This document shows positions 48,292 through 61,351 of a stretch of 64,000 nucleotides of DNA, in pieces. The notes under the pieces were generated by a model that did not search any database, had not been told where the DNA came from, and was given only the letters and a program-made list of their open reading frames with translations. The stretch's first letter is position 1. Each line of letters opens with the position of its first letter. The DNA is from Punica granatum. Its lineage: Eukaryota > Streptophyta > Magnoliopsida > Myrtales > Lythraceae. The stretch lies in NCBI RefSeq assembly GCF_007655135.1, contig NC_045130.1, forward strand, positions 33,972,605 to 34,036,604, given 5' to 3'. Made by a program: the position numbers and the translations under genes.

Positions 48292-48428
48292 ATTAGCACG
48301 AGTCTTTTTTTTTCCTTGACCTGGGCTGTCCCGCGACCCCAAGGGCTTTCGAACTCGCAATCCTGAAATATTAAGCACTTTCTTAACCATTAGGACAAAC
48401 TACTTTGGATTGGGATTAGTATGAGTCT
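48292..48428 (-). mobile_element. SINE with target-site duplication
   Basis: On the minus strand a tRNA-like head reads 'CCTAATGGTTAAGAAAGTG' (box A) and 'GATTGCGAGTTCGAAAG' (box B), then a GC-rich body and a short A tail (T-run at 48305-48313 on the plus strand). The 109-base body (48306-48414) is flanked by 'ATTAGYAYGAGTCT' (48292-48305 and 48415-48428), matching at 12 of 14 bases. This is the only SINE here with both boxes, a tail and a convincing duplication. Confidence 0.78.
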
Positions 48429-48673
48429 CCAGACTGAGAATGAGGGGAGAAAAAAAAAAAGTATGCTTAGTAAAAGAAAAGGCACGATGTTGTGGTTGCA
48501 GTGCAGCCCATGGGAATGCCATCAGTTGCTCACATGAACATGATAGCTAAATTTTCTTCACCCAGCAATACCGAGAATATAACGGATGTACACCGAGAGA
48601 CCAGAAGTAACCGATGTAACTACAACACGGGGATTTACTCTATTGTACAAACATCAAAATGAATTAGGACGGG
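48429..48673. other. 3' flank of the GT47 gene
   Basis: 3' flank of the exostosin-family gene; no separate gene. Confidence 0.4.
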
Positions 48674-50920
48674 CTAAAACGGAATCCTAACAGAACTCCT
48701 TCGGAGCCATAACTCGTACATAACCATGTAAAATGCATCGTAATCGACAGGGGAAAGGTGCCACTGGAAATGTCTCCGCACCTTCATTACATTTTCCTGT
48801 AATGTCAAGAATTGTTCCTGTTCTACTTCCTTGAGTATTCTCTTTAGCAATGGAATATCTAAAGTAGCAACGACTATCGAGAAGGTCTTCCAGTTCAAGA
48901 CGTCTGTGAAAGGAAGGTCGTAGTGGTTGGCGATTATTACCGGGATGCAGCCATAGTACAGGGAATCTGCAATTCGGGCAGTGTTCACTTCATAACCTTT
49001 GACATGGAGGCAGAATTTGCTCCCGAGTAGCTCATCGGCGTAAGGAGTCTTCAGACGGCCATGGTGGGCAAAGATCTCTGTGTCGTTACTCCATGCTTGA
49101 AGAAGCTTCTCCCGTACTGGGGAGTTTACTCCCCCGGCAAAGAAGGCGAGCTTTTTCCTGCAGTTTAAAAGGCACAACAAGAGTTCAAAATCGAAGATCC
49201 ATACGCCATCAAATGGCTTTTTTACAAGTGCTTGTATTTTATAAATAGAAATTTCCACCAAACTACCATTATCACCGATCAGCGCTAACGCTTCTCGCAC
49301 AGATTGTTGGGTTTCAAGTACCTATTTTCATGCACTTTCTCCAAAGGTATTATCAGTTAATGAACCTTATAATAACATTCAGAATCAAATTATGAACCTA
49401 GTTTTTGAGAATAAATACTTGTGTAACAACACCGAACAATCCCTCATTCTTTCCCATGCAATCTTTTGATCGAAACAATAACTTCTTCATTTGCTTTAGA
49501 CATAGCCGGACATCTGTGGTATATACACAAAAGAGAAAATGCAGAAACTGAAGATGCTAACCTTTTCAATGAAGTAAGATTGGGTGGATCCCCATGCCTC
49601 GGCCAAATTTGAGGCAGAGATGCATCCTTGTGAGCTATGTACCCGGAAATAAAATAGCTCGAGGAGCACACCACTTGAATGGCATTCCACCTCACCATAT
49701 CCACTTTGTTCATCGCCGACCTCCCGACTGAATGACAGGCAGCATAAAAGTGGTCAGCCCCACCAGTGCGATTCCAATAAGGGTACTCATGACTGATGTT
49801 ATAGATGTAGTCCTTGATAAAGTCCTGGATCCCTCCCACGCCGACCCTCTGGTCGTGCCTCAGCCTCGCGATGGAAAAAGGCATGTAGAAGAGATCAGCC
49901 CTCAAGGGATCCTTCGTGATGAAGTGGCTCTTCAAGAGGACCTTCTTGAAATAACTCTCGCTCGCGTAATTCCCGCCGGGCTCGAAGTCTACCGGCGCGA
50001 GGACGTTCCTGAAGGGATCATCCCGCCTGTGAGGGTAGATGTATATCCTAAAGCTCCGGTTCATCTGTTTATAGTCTTCGAGGAACTCGTCCCTGTCGTG
50101 GAACACATCAGTGTTATTCGCGTGGCTTCCTGAACCACAAAACACCAAAAAGAGCACCCATGAATTTCATCTTAGTACTCGCCTCCGGTTCCCAACCTCA
50201 CCGAAAAAATTTTCGACACATATCAGACAAAAGCTAACAGGCTAGTCCCGCAAAATTCCGACTTTGCAGCTCGAGTAAGTATATGTTAAACACATCCGCG
50301 ATGCACTTGGCGCATCACTTTCAAATTTTTGTTGACAGCAAAATTTCATGTCAGCGACGAATTTTTGCTGGTCGACAACAAACTCAAAGCCTTAAACCCA
50401 AAACCTCAAATTCCGTCGAAATCGGTTCAAGATTGCCGTCAAACATGCCGAAAATAAGCTGAAATTCCTCAATTCTACGAGCTCATGAGAGAAATTCATC
50501 AACAAAAGAAGCAAGATTTGTCCCCATTTATCCAATCAAACTGAGTAATCGAGAAATTTATTTCTCAGAGCTACTCGATCACTTACCATCTGAGGCCAAC
50601 TGACCATTCCCATGCCGTTGACTCGCAATACCGGCCTCCCGTACAACTCTCAGCGGTGAAGAAACGCTCTGGTTCGCCGGGGGAGACGTGAAATTGGCTT
50701 GGGACCTGAGGTCGAGCGGGGGGCTCTGAACGCGGAGGCGATGCGTGGGGTGGTGATGGTGGTGGGAGAAGAGACTGGAGGTGGTGAAGACGTAGAAGAG
50801 GATGAGGAGGGAGGTGACGAGAGCTAGGGTCGAAGGAAGGAGGAAGAAGGAGAAGCCCCTCGCCGACGAGTGGGAGAAGCGGCGCTGAGTGTATTGGAGG
50901 AGCAGAGTTGTCCGGGCCAT
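48674..50920 (-). CDS. Exostosin-family glycosyltransferase (GT47)
   Basis: Three exons on the minus strand join to 461 codons: 50587-50920, 49562-50129, 48674-49157. The protein is type II: a short basic cytosolic end ('MARTTLLLQYTQRRFS'), a membrane anchor at about 22-46 ('FFLLPSTLALVTSLLILFYV'), a His/Ser/Pro-rich stem, then the exostosin domain from about residue 138 ('FRIYIYP') to 440. Family landmarks are 'ADLFYMPFSIARLR', 'PYWNRTGGADHF', 'LPQIWPRHGDPPNL', 'KKLAFFAGGVNSPVRE', 'GSKFCLHVKGYEVNTAR' and 'SLYYGCIPVIIANHYDLPF'. Plant GT47 proteins build pectin, xyloglucan or xylan side chains in the Golgi; the linkage made here cannot be told. The longer frame to 49300 reads into intron 2, and the splice choice rests on homology to 'KRKKLAFFAGG'. 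Confidence 0.93.
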
Positions 50921-52364
50921 CCTCCTTCCATGACTCGCTGCAGAGCAGAGCCCAGGGAGAAGGGGGAAGGGGGAACGCGCGGCAGTGGCGGGGAGGAGAG
51001 TCGGGTCGGGTCGAGATTGGCATCCCGTTGGCAGAAATTGCCAATCGGGCGGCTTTCCACCATTTTTCTATTTCTTCTCTTTTGTTTTTATCTTTTTTTT
51101 AGTATATTCTTGTTTCTATCAGTTATTAATATTTTATAGGACAAATTATGTCTTTCATTTGCTAATAATGCGGGTTGGTATGTTTGATAATAAATGAAAA
51201 TACTGTTTTTTTTTTCCATTGACCTTATATGGAAACTCTTTAAGTCAAGTTTAATACGTCGGAATATAATGAAAATGAATGCAATTGAATTTATAATATC
51301 AAATATAATTTTTTTGAGAGAGAAAAAATATTTTTCTAATTGAATTTGAAAATATGTATGAATGTAATAAACAAGACGAACTTACATATCAATATGTTAA
51401 TTTATACAATACTAGAAGTTACGTTCGTGCCAAGATTACACATACTTTAAAAATATTATAATAATTTTAACTATTAAAACCAAGTCGTATTCCTGCTCTA
51501 TGCGCAACTATGTATATATATATAACACCATGCGGCCATGCCTGCACATTATATAGTTTTATTATTATAAAATTTTAGGACGACTGTAATTTTTATAATA
51601 ATTTAATAGATTGTAAAAATTAAAAGGACAAAGTGAGATTATTAAAAAAAAAACCAAAAAAACAAAAGAGAAGGTAAAAGCGAACGTGGGACAAGGAAAA
51701 GAGTAACAGCAAGAAGTGGAGAAGAGAGACAAAAAGTGTTTAATACTCAAATTATAATTTTATCCATTACTCTCATGTATGTATTTCTTTTTTTGGCCAT
51801 CCGATAAAAGATAATTTAGGAAATTCACCAAAGTAACTGCTAAAGAGGAGACCGAGTCCTCCCTTTAAATTGGAAAAAAAAATCATTATAATGAAATACT
51901 CATCTATTTACATATATAAAATTGACTACACTATAATAAATCGGACTAGAATAGTAAAATGTCTTACTTTTTATACATTAATAAGTTAAATAAAAATTAA
52001 TTAATAACACATATTATTATAACTAATAGTAGAAAGTATTACAATGAAGAATCTATTAATTCAAATCACTTATTTTTTACTTCAATAGTAAATAATCTCT
52101 TATAATTTTAGGAAATTAAGAACATAATGATTGTATAAATAAAAATTAAAGAATAATATAAATATTATTTTAATTACTAATAGAAAAAATAAAAATGAAG
52201 AAAATATTCAAAACCATATTAAAGAAGAATCACTTATTGTTATTTCAGTAGTATGTAAATACTCATAATGTTATGAAAATTAAGAATATCTATAATTTTA
52301 TAAATTCAAACTTTATTAAATATTGTTTTAAAACTATATCTAATTTTATAAAAGCTCTTAAGTA
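50921..52364. other. GT47 promoter side and AT-rich DNA
   Basis: 50921-51065 is GC-rich leader of the minus gene. The rest is strongly AT-rich, with no credible frame. Confidence 0.5.
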
Positions 52365-52740
52365 AATTGGCATTGTTTGTTTATAGAGTCATACTCTACT
52401 CCGTTTAACTCAACTTTATTTTTCTCTCAACTCAATAACACAATTATTATTATTATTTTCTTCAGTTTAATAATAAATTATTTTACGTAATTTTTTTAAC
52501 TATTATTACGATTAATTTTTTAATAGTAAATTCTCCTAATTATTCATTACTTTTTCCTCAATTCAACAACACAATCATTATTTTTTTCTTCTTCTTCAAT
52601 GTAATAATAAATTCTCTCACATATTTTTCATTAATCATTATTACAAACTAATTTTTAATAATAAATTTTATCAACTGCTTTTGTCTTCATTCCTAGAGTT
52701 AAGTAGAATCATACTCTATTACGTTACCAAACGCCACCAA
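52365..52740. repeat. MITE-like element with about 45-bp inverted ends
   Basis: Left end 'TTGGCATTGTTTGTTTATAG' then 'CATACTCTACT'. Reverse complement of the right end: 'TTTGGTGGCGTTTGG' then 'AATAGAGTATGATTCTACTT'. The two ends match loosely across about 45 bases. The interior is AT-rich, contains two diverged copies of an 'AACACAAT(C)ATTATT' block, and codes for nothing. The target-site duplication was not resolved. Confidence 0.6.
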
Positions 52741-55700
52741 AGTCATTTCAGCTAAAATTATTCAAATTCATAAAATTTAATATATAATATTTTAGTGAGG
52801 ATAGCACAAGAAATAGTGAAATACTGGATATATCTAAACACACATATATCTTAATGAATAGCAGTAGAAGGTTAAATTAAATAAGTTCAATTACAATCTA
52901 AGTTTTAAATAGTTTCAATTAAATTAAATATAGCTACATCACTCCCACCTAATCAACTGGGGGATCATCGAGAGAAAAAATCAATTAATAGATTAGAGAG
53001 TATATATGCCTTTATGGTCAATATTTTTTAGTGGTAAAATATTATATATATAATATATATTGAGAGAAATAAATTATGATCAATAAATGAAATTATTAAT
53101 TGTAATATTAAAAATATTAATTTTCACTTCTGAATGCTAATTTCAACTCATAAAAGATATACTAAATAAAAAAATAGAGAAAATGATGAAATATATATTC
53201 TATTCGTTTCGTTTCGATTAATATATATTCTATTCCTTTAGATGAAATACCAATTCTGATCTCGTCAAAACTTATTTTGTGGACCAAACAACCCATTAAT
53301 TTTATGTTGCGATTAGTCATTTCACATCTGTTGATTAGGCCATTAGAAATGTCAACTATTAAACAGCCACGATTTACTTACCAAAAAATAAATAAATAAA
53401 CAACCACGACTTATGAAAATGAAATCTCCAAACTAACCTGGTTGTCGATTTCGCCGGCATCTATACGGGCCAAACTAATCCCTTATATCAGGAAAATGAA
53501 TAGTTATGATAGTTACAGCGCCCATGCTGCCAAGAGAATCGACCTAGCCGAATTTGGAAGTAATGTCAAGTCTCCTCTACCACAAAGCAAAAGCAGTCCA
53601 CCATACATTTGCGAATAATATATGACTAATTTGCGCCTGTTTTGTAATTTCAACGGTTGTAGGACCATCCCAATGTCAAATTATCGAGGGCTATCTCCTA
53701 ATAAAGTACAGAACCACATTCTCGATAATTTGTAACTCAACGGTTCAAAGAAGCATATGATACACAAATTCTCATGATATGTGACAGTTTTAATCTCGTG
53801 ATGATCCAGTAACTCGTAGAATATGTATTTGGAATTAATTCTGCCTGTTATTACTCTCATCCCGATTGACAATGAGGATCTTATTCACTATGACAAGATA
53901 TTCTTGGTTCCATAATGGGAGAATCATTATCATCAGTCATGCTGCAAAAAAGCATGAGCCACCTAACACCCCCTGGTAGGGTGGAGCGGTGGGCACAGGT
54001 CTTTCAGCCCCCCTTCGTCCCACTGACTTGGAAGTTGCCTTAACTAACTCAAAAAAATATCCTCCCCGTTTCATTCTTGTTCTTTTCCATTTTTATTTTG
54101 GTCATGAACGGAGAAATTACGTCCAGAGAAATATTAAAAACGTTTTACGTTTTATGAACACTTAATAAAAAAAAAAAAACTCGTGGGCAAAAGTAGAACA
54201 AAAAAAGTATTTTCCATTATGCCTGCCCTAGGGCAGCCCGTGGGCCCCACGGTTCGTGAGGGAAAGTCGGGACAAAGTTCGGGTTTCAATTGATCGCGCG
54301 AAAACGGTTCAAACGAGTCCAAGATTGTCCATTTTGCATAAAAAAATTGTTCGGGTGGTTTTGGGGCTCGAAATGAGAACGCCCTTGAAATCAAAAGTTA
54401 TATATACACTAGTTATATTGACCGTGCGTTGCATGGTTATTATACAATAGATATTAATGTGTAGAACGATTATTTTCAACCACAGATGAAAAGTGTGTAG
54501 AATGTAGCAATGCGCAATAAACTTGCAAAGAAATAATAACAATAATAAGGTAGTTTTGAAAATTGGTAAACCTTTCATTATTTATTTTATCACATTATTC
54601 ATAAAATATATTTACTTTGCATGTGTGAGGATGTTTCTGTTCTAAAAGATATAATATGTGAATTTTTTTAAATTCTATGATGATTATATTAATATTAATA
54701 TTATAGGATTTAAAAGAATTTATACTCTAAAAGTAAAAAAAAATTCCAGATTTACAAATTTTTTTATTATAATTTATAATTACAGTAAATATGTAGAATT
54801 ATATAAAGTGAAAGAGTCGCATTACATTTTGGTAATATGAAAAATTCAAATAAAATAACGAACATAGAATTCTACTAGATATAAACATATATACAATTAC
54901 TTGTCTACTAATAATTATTAAAAACAATTACCAAAATAGATTTTCATGTATATATATAATTTCAAAACATATATATTCATTTTTTTATTTTGTTCATGTG
55001 AATTAACATACATGTTTTATATATAGTCCTCAAAGACAAGAGAATGGGATAGGGGTAGGAAAGTCTCAATGATAATAATTAATTACTCAAAATATTATAA
55101 TTGATATTGGTTAACTGCTACTGCATTAAATCTCTTTTCTCATTTTCGTTTTTACTTGATGTAGGAGAGTATCAATCATTAGAATTAAGCACTAAAAAAA
55201 TGATAATTTTACTTTTGGATTGTGGACAACTGTCACTGTACTAAACTTATTTTTGCTGAAATGTCTATATTTTCAATTTTTTTATTTGGTGCAACAATGA
55301 AATGTGATGGTATGATGTACTCAAATATATATTTTACTAAAAGTTTAAGTAAACTTGTCTCAAAAATCATTTAATTTACTAAAAATATAAATAAAGATTC
55401 TTCAAAATTCGTGTCACTTACTTCAAATATAAGTAATTTTCTAACCAAAAAGTGATAGTCGAGTGCTTCAACCTCTCGTTAAAAGGAAAATACAAGTTCG
55501 AGTCCGGAAAAACGTATTTGTTGAAAAGGTGAATGACCTTTAATGCTCACTCTGTCAAAATTGCGGGAACAATATCTCTTACAATTTTTTGCGACTGACT
55601 CTCAAAATATGCAAATACATATAGTTCACTCAGTATTGAACTATATTACTACAACTTCAAGTAATTTACTTGCATGTAAAACCACCAATGCCTTATATAT

Positions 55701-56221
55701 ATTGTATATAATCAAGGACAACTGGGAGCAGGCAGTTAGTTCCCTCCGAAAGTCTCCCCACGAATCGTCTAAAATGATGGGGGAATAATATGGTTAATAA
55801 TAATATGAAAAAGGCCAGAAAGGTAGGTCTAATTGTAATATATAATGGGAAAAATAACAGCCGATGAAAATCAGAGAGAGAGAGAGAGAGAGAGAGAGTT
55901 AAGTAGTGAACAATGTTTCTTCTACTTCCTTCCCCATAATAAGAATGTTTGGTCACGACACAAGATTTCTCACTGAACCATGACAAGCACGTGCCCAAGT
56001 TGAAGAAGCAAAAAAACCAATCTAACTTCAGGTTTCTCTTTCCCCCCTCCACTGGTCCTGATCACTGCTTGCTTGTGTCTCAGCTTCTTCCTCTTCCTCC
56101 TCTTCCACTTCTTCTTCTCCTTCTAGTACTTTCTTATTCCCTTCCTTGTCACTCACGAAGTCCTTTCTTTTCATCCCGAGAAGAGATCGCTTTCCGTTCC
56201 CGACTTCGTAGGCGCGAAGAA
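52741..56221. other. AT-rich intergenic DNA
   Basis: No gene found. Items inside: a GC-richer patch at 53940-54010 and another at 54225-54420 ending 'GACCGTGCGTTGCATGG', a palindromic terminus common in dispersed plant repeats; a tRNA-like 'CAAGTTCGAGTCCGG' at about 55492 that may belong to a decayed SINE; and an (AG)n run at 55872-55898. Confidence 0.45.
55872..55898 (+). repeat. (AG)n microsatellite
   Basis: About 13 uninterrupted AG units, upstream of the possible short transcript at 56236. Confidence 0.9.
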
Positions 56222-56235
56222 CGAAGAGTTTGATT

Positions 56236-57028
56236 ATGCCTTTCCAGGTGAGTTTACCTTCTTCTCACAGCATATGCAACTGTTCTTTTCCATTTCTTGA
56301 TCAGGGTGTTGCGCATACGTATATGTTTCCCTTTGGGCATTTAAGTATATATATGGGATTGCCCAAGGATCGCACTAGACCGGCGACTGTTCTATTGCAT
56401 TATAGTACAGTGTGCTACGATAATGGACACATGTTAACGAAACTGTGTGGCTCGCTGGGCGATGAGTGACTCTAGAAATGATCCATCAATATAATTCAGG
56501 ATTTCTTTCAGACTGATCCTCGGAAAGCTTTACCTAAAAGCACGAAGGCCTTGTTATGAGTCTTGATACGACCACATCGTGTTGAGGCTAGAGTTGATGT
56601 CCTGATGATCACAGTTCTGGGGTAAAACCCCCACCCTCCAATCCCCTTTTTCTTTTTGAAATGTCATTAATATATGTATCATCAACCTATTGACCGAGAT
56701 TAATTCCTGACTGAATATCTCGCAGTTATCTGACTACGAAATGCTTCTAGTACAAATCTTAAACTCCTGCCCCACAGGAAAAGTTCGGCGATCGATAATT
56801 CCTTTGGGCACCTCGAGTTTAGATCTAGTACAAACTTTTGAAAGGAAAGAAAGAAAAAAGAGTATATATATGTTGTGTGTGTGAAGGGTAGATACTACTA
56901 AATGCAGCTGCTTTTTAAGTTTGTGGTTGGTGATTTTGTTGTTTATTTTATGTGATATTCAGAGCTTGCATTTTGAGGCCCAAACAGATCCTCTTAGCCC
57001 AACTGATTGTGGGCTTTGCCCGACATAA
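56236..57028 (+). CDS. Possible two-exon short open frame (25 codons)
   Basis: A pyrimidine-rich, leader-like stretch (56040-56235) precedes ATG CCT TTC CAG, which stops exactly at a consensus donor GTGAGT at 56248. An acceptor 'GATATTCAG' at 56961 would join it in frame to 'SLHFEAQTDPLSPTDCG' and a TAA stop at 57026-57028, giving 25 residues. I do not recognise the peptide. It could be the 5' end of a longer gene spliced differently, the leader of a non-coding RNA, or chance. Its support is the leader composition and the splice signals only. Confidence 0.25.
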
Positions 57029-58139
57029 ATGTTGACCGCCACCTACTTTAACTGGGACCCACCAATACCTCCCGGAAAACATGGAACTCTTGGACTAAGG
57101 CCTCAGCGTCGGATTTTATTTTATTTTTTCTCTAGGCCATTTCCAACCGTTAGATTTGACTCCTATTACATGTTTGAAGTATCTTTAGACTTTCAGGTCC
57201 AGGGAGACCAGAATGTCATATGGTGCATGCAGCACGACAAATTTTTATGTGGTTGGAACCGTACGTACTTCTTCAGTTCTTCCATATGCATGTATGGAAT
57301 TAGTTACATGCCAATGAACACGAAATCGGAAAGGGGAATTAGTTCCATAATTGATCAGTTGAAATGCAAATTGATCTATATATGTGCCGATGTCCAAATC
57401 GTGATAAAAAAAAAAAGGGCACATTGGTAGCGTTCATTCAAATTTAGCCCTCTATAACATACACACCCATGTAGATCCACATGGCACTACTTCGAAAATA
57501 TAATAAACTTACAGATACATGTCATTTCTATATAAGTGTAAGCTTCAACAATTTACACTGCTTTGAAGTTTATATTCTAAATTTAATCTCTTTGCATAGC
57601 TAACCTAGAGCCTCCGGGATCTACAGGCAGTACCGAAGAGATAGGTTAGGTCGTAGCATCCGACCCGTCTCTTGGCTAGAAGGGAGGTAGGATTGGCTAA
57701 CCAAGGTGAGGGCGAGTGTCGTCAGCACAAAGGCCATCCAGCTGGGCCCATGACGGTTGAGTGTCGTTGCCATAGCCATTTGGAAGGCTGGGGTGGTGGA
57801 CGTAGCCAACTGATCATGGGGCCATCGGGGTTGGGGTTTTAGCCCCTTTTTTTCCCTCATGATTTGTTTCTTTCGTTCGATAAATTCTCAAGATTTTTAA
57901 TTTGCTAAAATCATGTTGTCACTTGAGTCCATCTCATGTTAGGATTCGACTCAGCTCATCCAAACAGATGAATATCAAAACGTCGTGCTTTTTTTCAACA
58001 CGGTTTAAAGATATATAGCTAGATTTACACTCAAGACATAAGAAGAAAAAGAAAAATCAAAGATCAATATTGCCTACTTTTGACCACAATATATTATATG
58101 ATTCAACTAAAGCTCATTACGAAGTACATTGTGGTTCCT
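57029..58139. other. Intergenic DNA, no gene recognised
   Basis: A frame of 133 codons at 57029-57430 shows no domain and uses AT-rich codons. 57600-57850 is GC-richer without homology that I can name. Confidence 0.4.
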
Positions 58140-58712
58140 AGGGCCAACAGTATTTGACACGACACAATAATACAACATGGATACGACATGGAGAGGCGAG
58201 TTTTGATTAAGGCTAAATGTGTTTCGTGTCTAAACGGGAGTTTAAACATGTTCAACTCTTATAACTCATCTAGATATGGTTAGACCAGTTTATATTATTT
58301 GTTATCGTGTTAATAAATTTGTTTCATATATTGTATTAATTTATAGAAGAAAGTATACTAAAATCATCTAAAATTGTTTATATAAATCACCCGTTTATGA
58401 CGATTTCATCATGTCAATCGTTTAGTAACGTGTAATTAAAGTTAATAGTGTCATATCATGTAGGTATTATATGTACCTAAAAATATTAATGTCATATCGT
58501 GTAGGTAAGTATACATACACATTTAAACACGCTTAGTTAAATGGGTTTGATGTTTCGTATCCGTGTCAACTCATAATTAAACGTATCGTGTTCGTGTTTG
58601 AAAATCTTGACAGGTTTATTAAATGTATCGTGTTCGGGTCTAGAGTTTTTTAATACAAACCCGTTTAGACACGATCTATATAAACACAACACGGCACATA
58701 TTGCTACCTCTG
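58140..58712. repeat. Inverted-repeat dispersed element rich in ACACGA motifs
   Basis: 'CGTGTCTAAACGGG' near 58220 returns inverted as 'CCCGTTTAGACACG' near 58661. Many short 'ACACGACAC', 'CGTGTTCGTGTT' and 'GTATCGTGTTC' blocks lie between. This motif style belongs to a common non-coding plant repeat class. Edges are approximate and no duplication was resolved. Confidence 0.55.
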
Positions 58713-61351
58713 GTTCCGCTATCTTCTAGGAACTTAATTTTGCACATGAATTTATTAGGTACGTACAAAGCCCAATTAGCTACTTTAGGATGGAACGGAC
58801 ATATAACTCAAGAATTTATAACTCGGATGTAGTTTTCATCTCTCTTTTCCCTTTTAATTTATTATGCACCTCTTCATTTTCATGTGATGTTTCTCTGTTA
58901 CCTCCTTCATATGTATCTGTTTGCGAACTATTCAATCTCCATGTAGCTACCGCTTCTGTTATTAATGGATTCACTTGAGTTATCGAAAAAAAACGGAAGG
59001 TAATGGACATATGTACGTAATAAGATCGTGAAGATTGTAAGTATGTACATCCCCTGACAAGCAGACCTTATTACAAAGAGCTAACAACAGATTAGTCCCG
59101 ATATACCTATAATTAGTATAATTAGTAATGTTAAGCGCATCGAAATACTTTTATAAATAGTGCAACATTATAATTATCCTCGTTCTCTCCCTTGGTATGA
59201 GAACGTTATCTAGTGAATGTTGACCATTCCACTTTCAAATTCTTTGATCTTTATTTTTTTATTTTTTTTGGTCTAATTACCAATTTCAAAATTTCATTCA
59301 TTTTAGCTTAATTAAAGAGGATCAGTTCCGACGTGGATTTTCTGATATATCTCGGTTTCAAATGATTGGCTTAAGTGGGTTCAATGACTTGTACGTAAAG
59401 AAATTACATGTTCTACCACAAAGTGATTTATAGTTAAGGTCTAATTTATTGACTTAACTCTCATATGCAAGCCCCAGCTGGAACTCGAATAGCGGCCAAT
59501 ATACGTAACCAATATCACCATGTTTTGAACCATTGATTCTGTGTGTGTAATTTCTTTGGTAGAATTCTGTGTGTATAATTAAGTATACATATATATCATT
59601 TACAGCTAGATAGTAATATCTCGCACATCAAGGGCGCATATATATATATATATATATATATGCACACGCACTTTTTTTTCGGTTACAAAAAATAAATAAC
59701 TAAATAAGGACATGCCATGTTTCTTTAGGTCAGCCTGCACTTCTTTTACTTCAAAGATAGACCTTTTCAAGATATAAAATAATAAAATACATATAATGTG
59801 TTGATGTCTTTTGCCATGGAAGAAATCTACGTACGTATACCAATGGCGATGATTGTATATTGCTCTTAGAAAAACCTGTGCCTTTGTGGTTAAGCAAATA
59901 CAATATGCTTGCGTGCAAAAACTAAACCGTAAATCGTATAATATTATTAATTTGATGCTACAATTAATCGTCCCATGCATATAAATTGTATACTATTATT
60001 TACTCAGAAGAGAGGCCCTGAAAACTGAAACGTTCTCTAGACACTAATACATAGATGCTGGAAAAGAAATGCAAAAGCATAATAGATACAAGAAATTTAT
60101 TTATGTCCAAATTTAACCGCATATTCCACGAAGATTTCCTTTCAGCTCTCTGAGATCATGCATTATACATATTGAACAAACCAATTGAGAGCTAGATATA
60201 AATACTATATATCTAAGTGAGAGAGTGTGTGTGTATGCATATCTTTACGCATGATCAACCATAATGCAATTCATATTCCTAAATTAATCAACTATGGCTA
60301 ATAGAGGATATATAAGAGACATAGGTCTCTATTAATCAAACATTACATCCTTACATATGTGTGTGTGTGTGTGTGTGTGTGTGTATGAGGCTAATTATTA
60401 TGACAAGAGCTTAGTACATATGTACGTCTGAAGTTTGACATGCACCTATAGCTAGCTTTACATATATCACGTATGCATCAAGAGATAGTTCATATACATT
60501 GAATAAATACATATAGACACACGTGCAAACACAGGGTTACGAATGCAACCATGATATAGAGGTACAGAATTAATGAATTTTTGTAAAATTAATGAGAAAG
60601 TTGCTTCCAATACAAACTTTTTCACTATATAATGCATTTGTTTCAGAAAACATGGACAAATTATCAATTTAATTATTGTTTCACTCATTTATCCTCCCGT
60701 GCATGGTTGAATTACAAATGGATGTGTGAGAGCACCGAAAATATCACGTGCAAGCAGAATCTTTTTGCATGCAAAAACATATAAACATGTGTTTATATAT
60801 GTATATATGTTACCAAATATTCATACAGATCTGGCCAGCCTATAATATGCACAAATTCACATTCACAGCCTTTTGCTTGAGCAGATAAAAACAAAGGCAA
60901 TTAGATTACATGCGACACCGAATTATTCAAACACATTGCGAAGAAATATATATATTTCTAGCTGCAAAATTAGAGAGAAATGCATGAACGAGATAATACC
61001 AAAACCCTGGACTGGAAAATATTCACAAAATATGAAAGCAAATATCTATATATATAAGCAGTTATATATCTGCTATTTCATTAACTTATAAGAATTTATA
61101 TATAGATGAAAGATAATTAAGTTTTCTCCCAGCATAACAGGATAAACAATTACACTGCTGACTAGACTTGTGTACAAGCTTTAGTTAGTTGTAATTAACA
61201 CACACTTACCAATTAGCTATTACAAGTAATCAACAGGCAATATATATAATTACATCCACTAATCCAAAATAAAAAGAAAAGCACTATTAATTAAGTTTTT
61301 TTTTTCACTTTGTGCAAATAGTATTAATTGCGCACGCATATATAAATATTA
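58713..61351. other. AT-rich DNA with microsatellites
   Basis: No gene seen. (TA)n at 59638-59661, (GT)n at about 60359-60384, and scattered 'TATATATA' runs. This is the 3' side of the MYB gene. Confidence 0.5.
60359..60384 (+). repeat. (GT)n microsatellite
   Basis: About 13 uninterrupted GT units. Confidence 0.9.

Noticed and set aside
49732..50133. A 133-codon plus-strand frame
   Set aside because: Antisense shadow of GT47 exon 2.
57029..57430. A 133-codon frame as a gene
   Set aside because: No domain, AT-rich codon use and no promoter or splice support.
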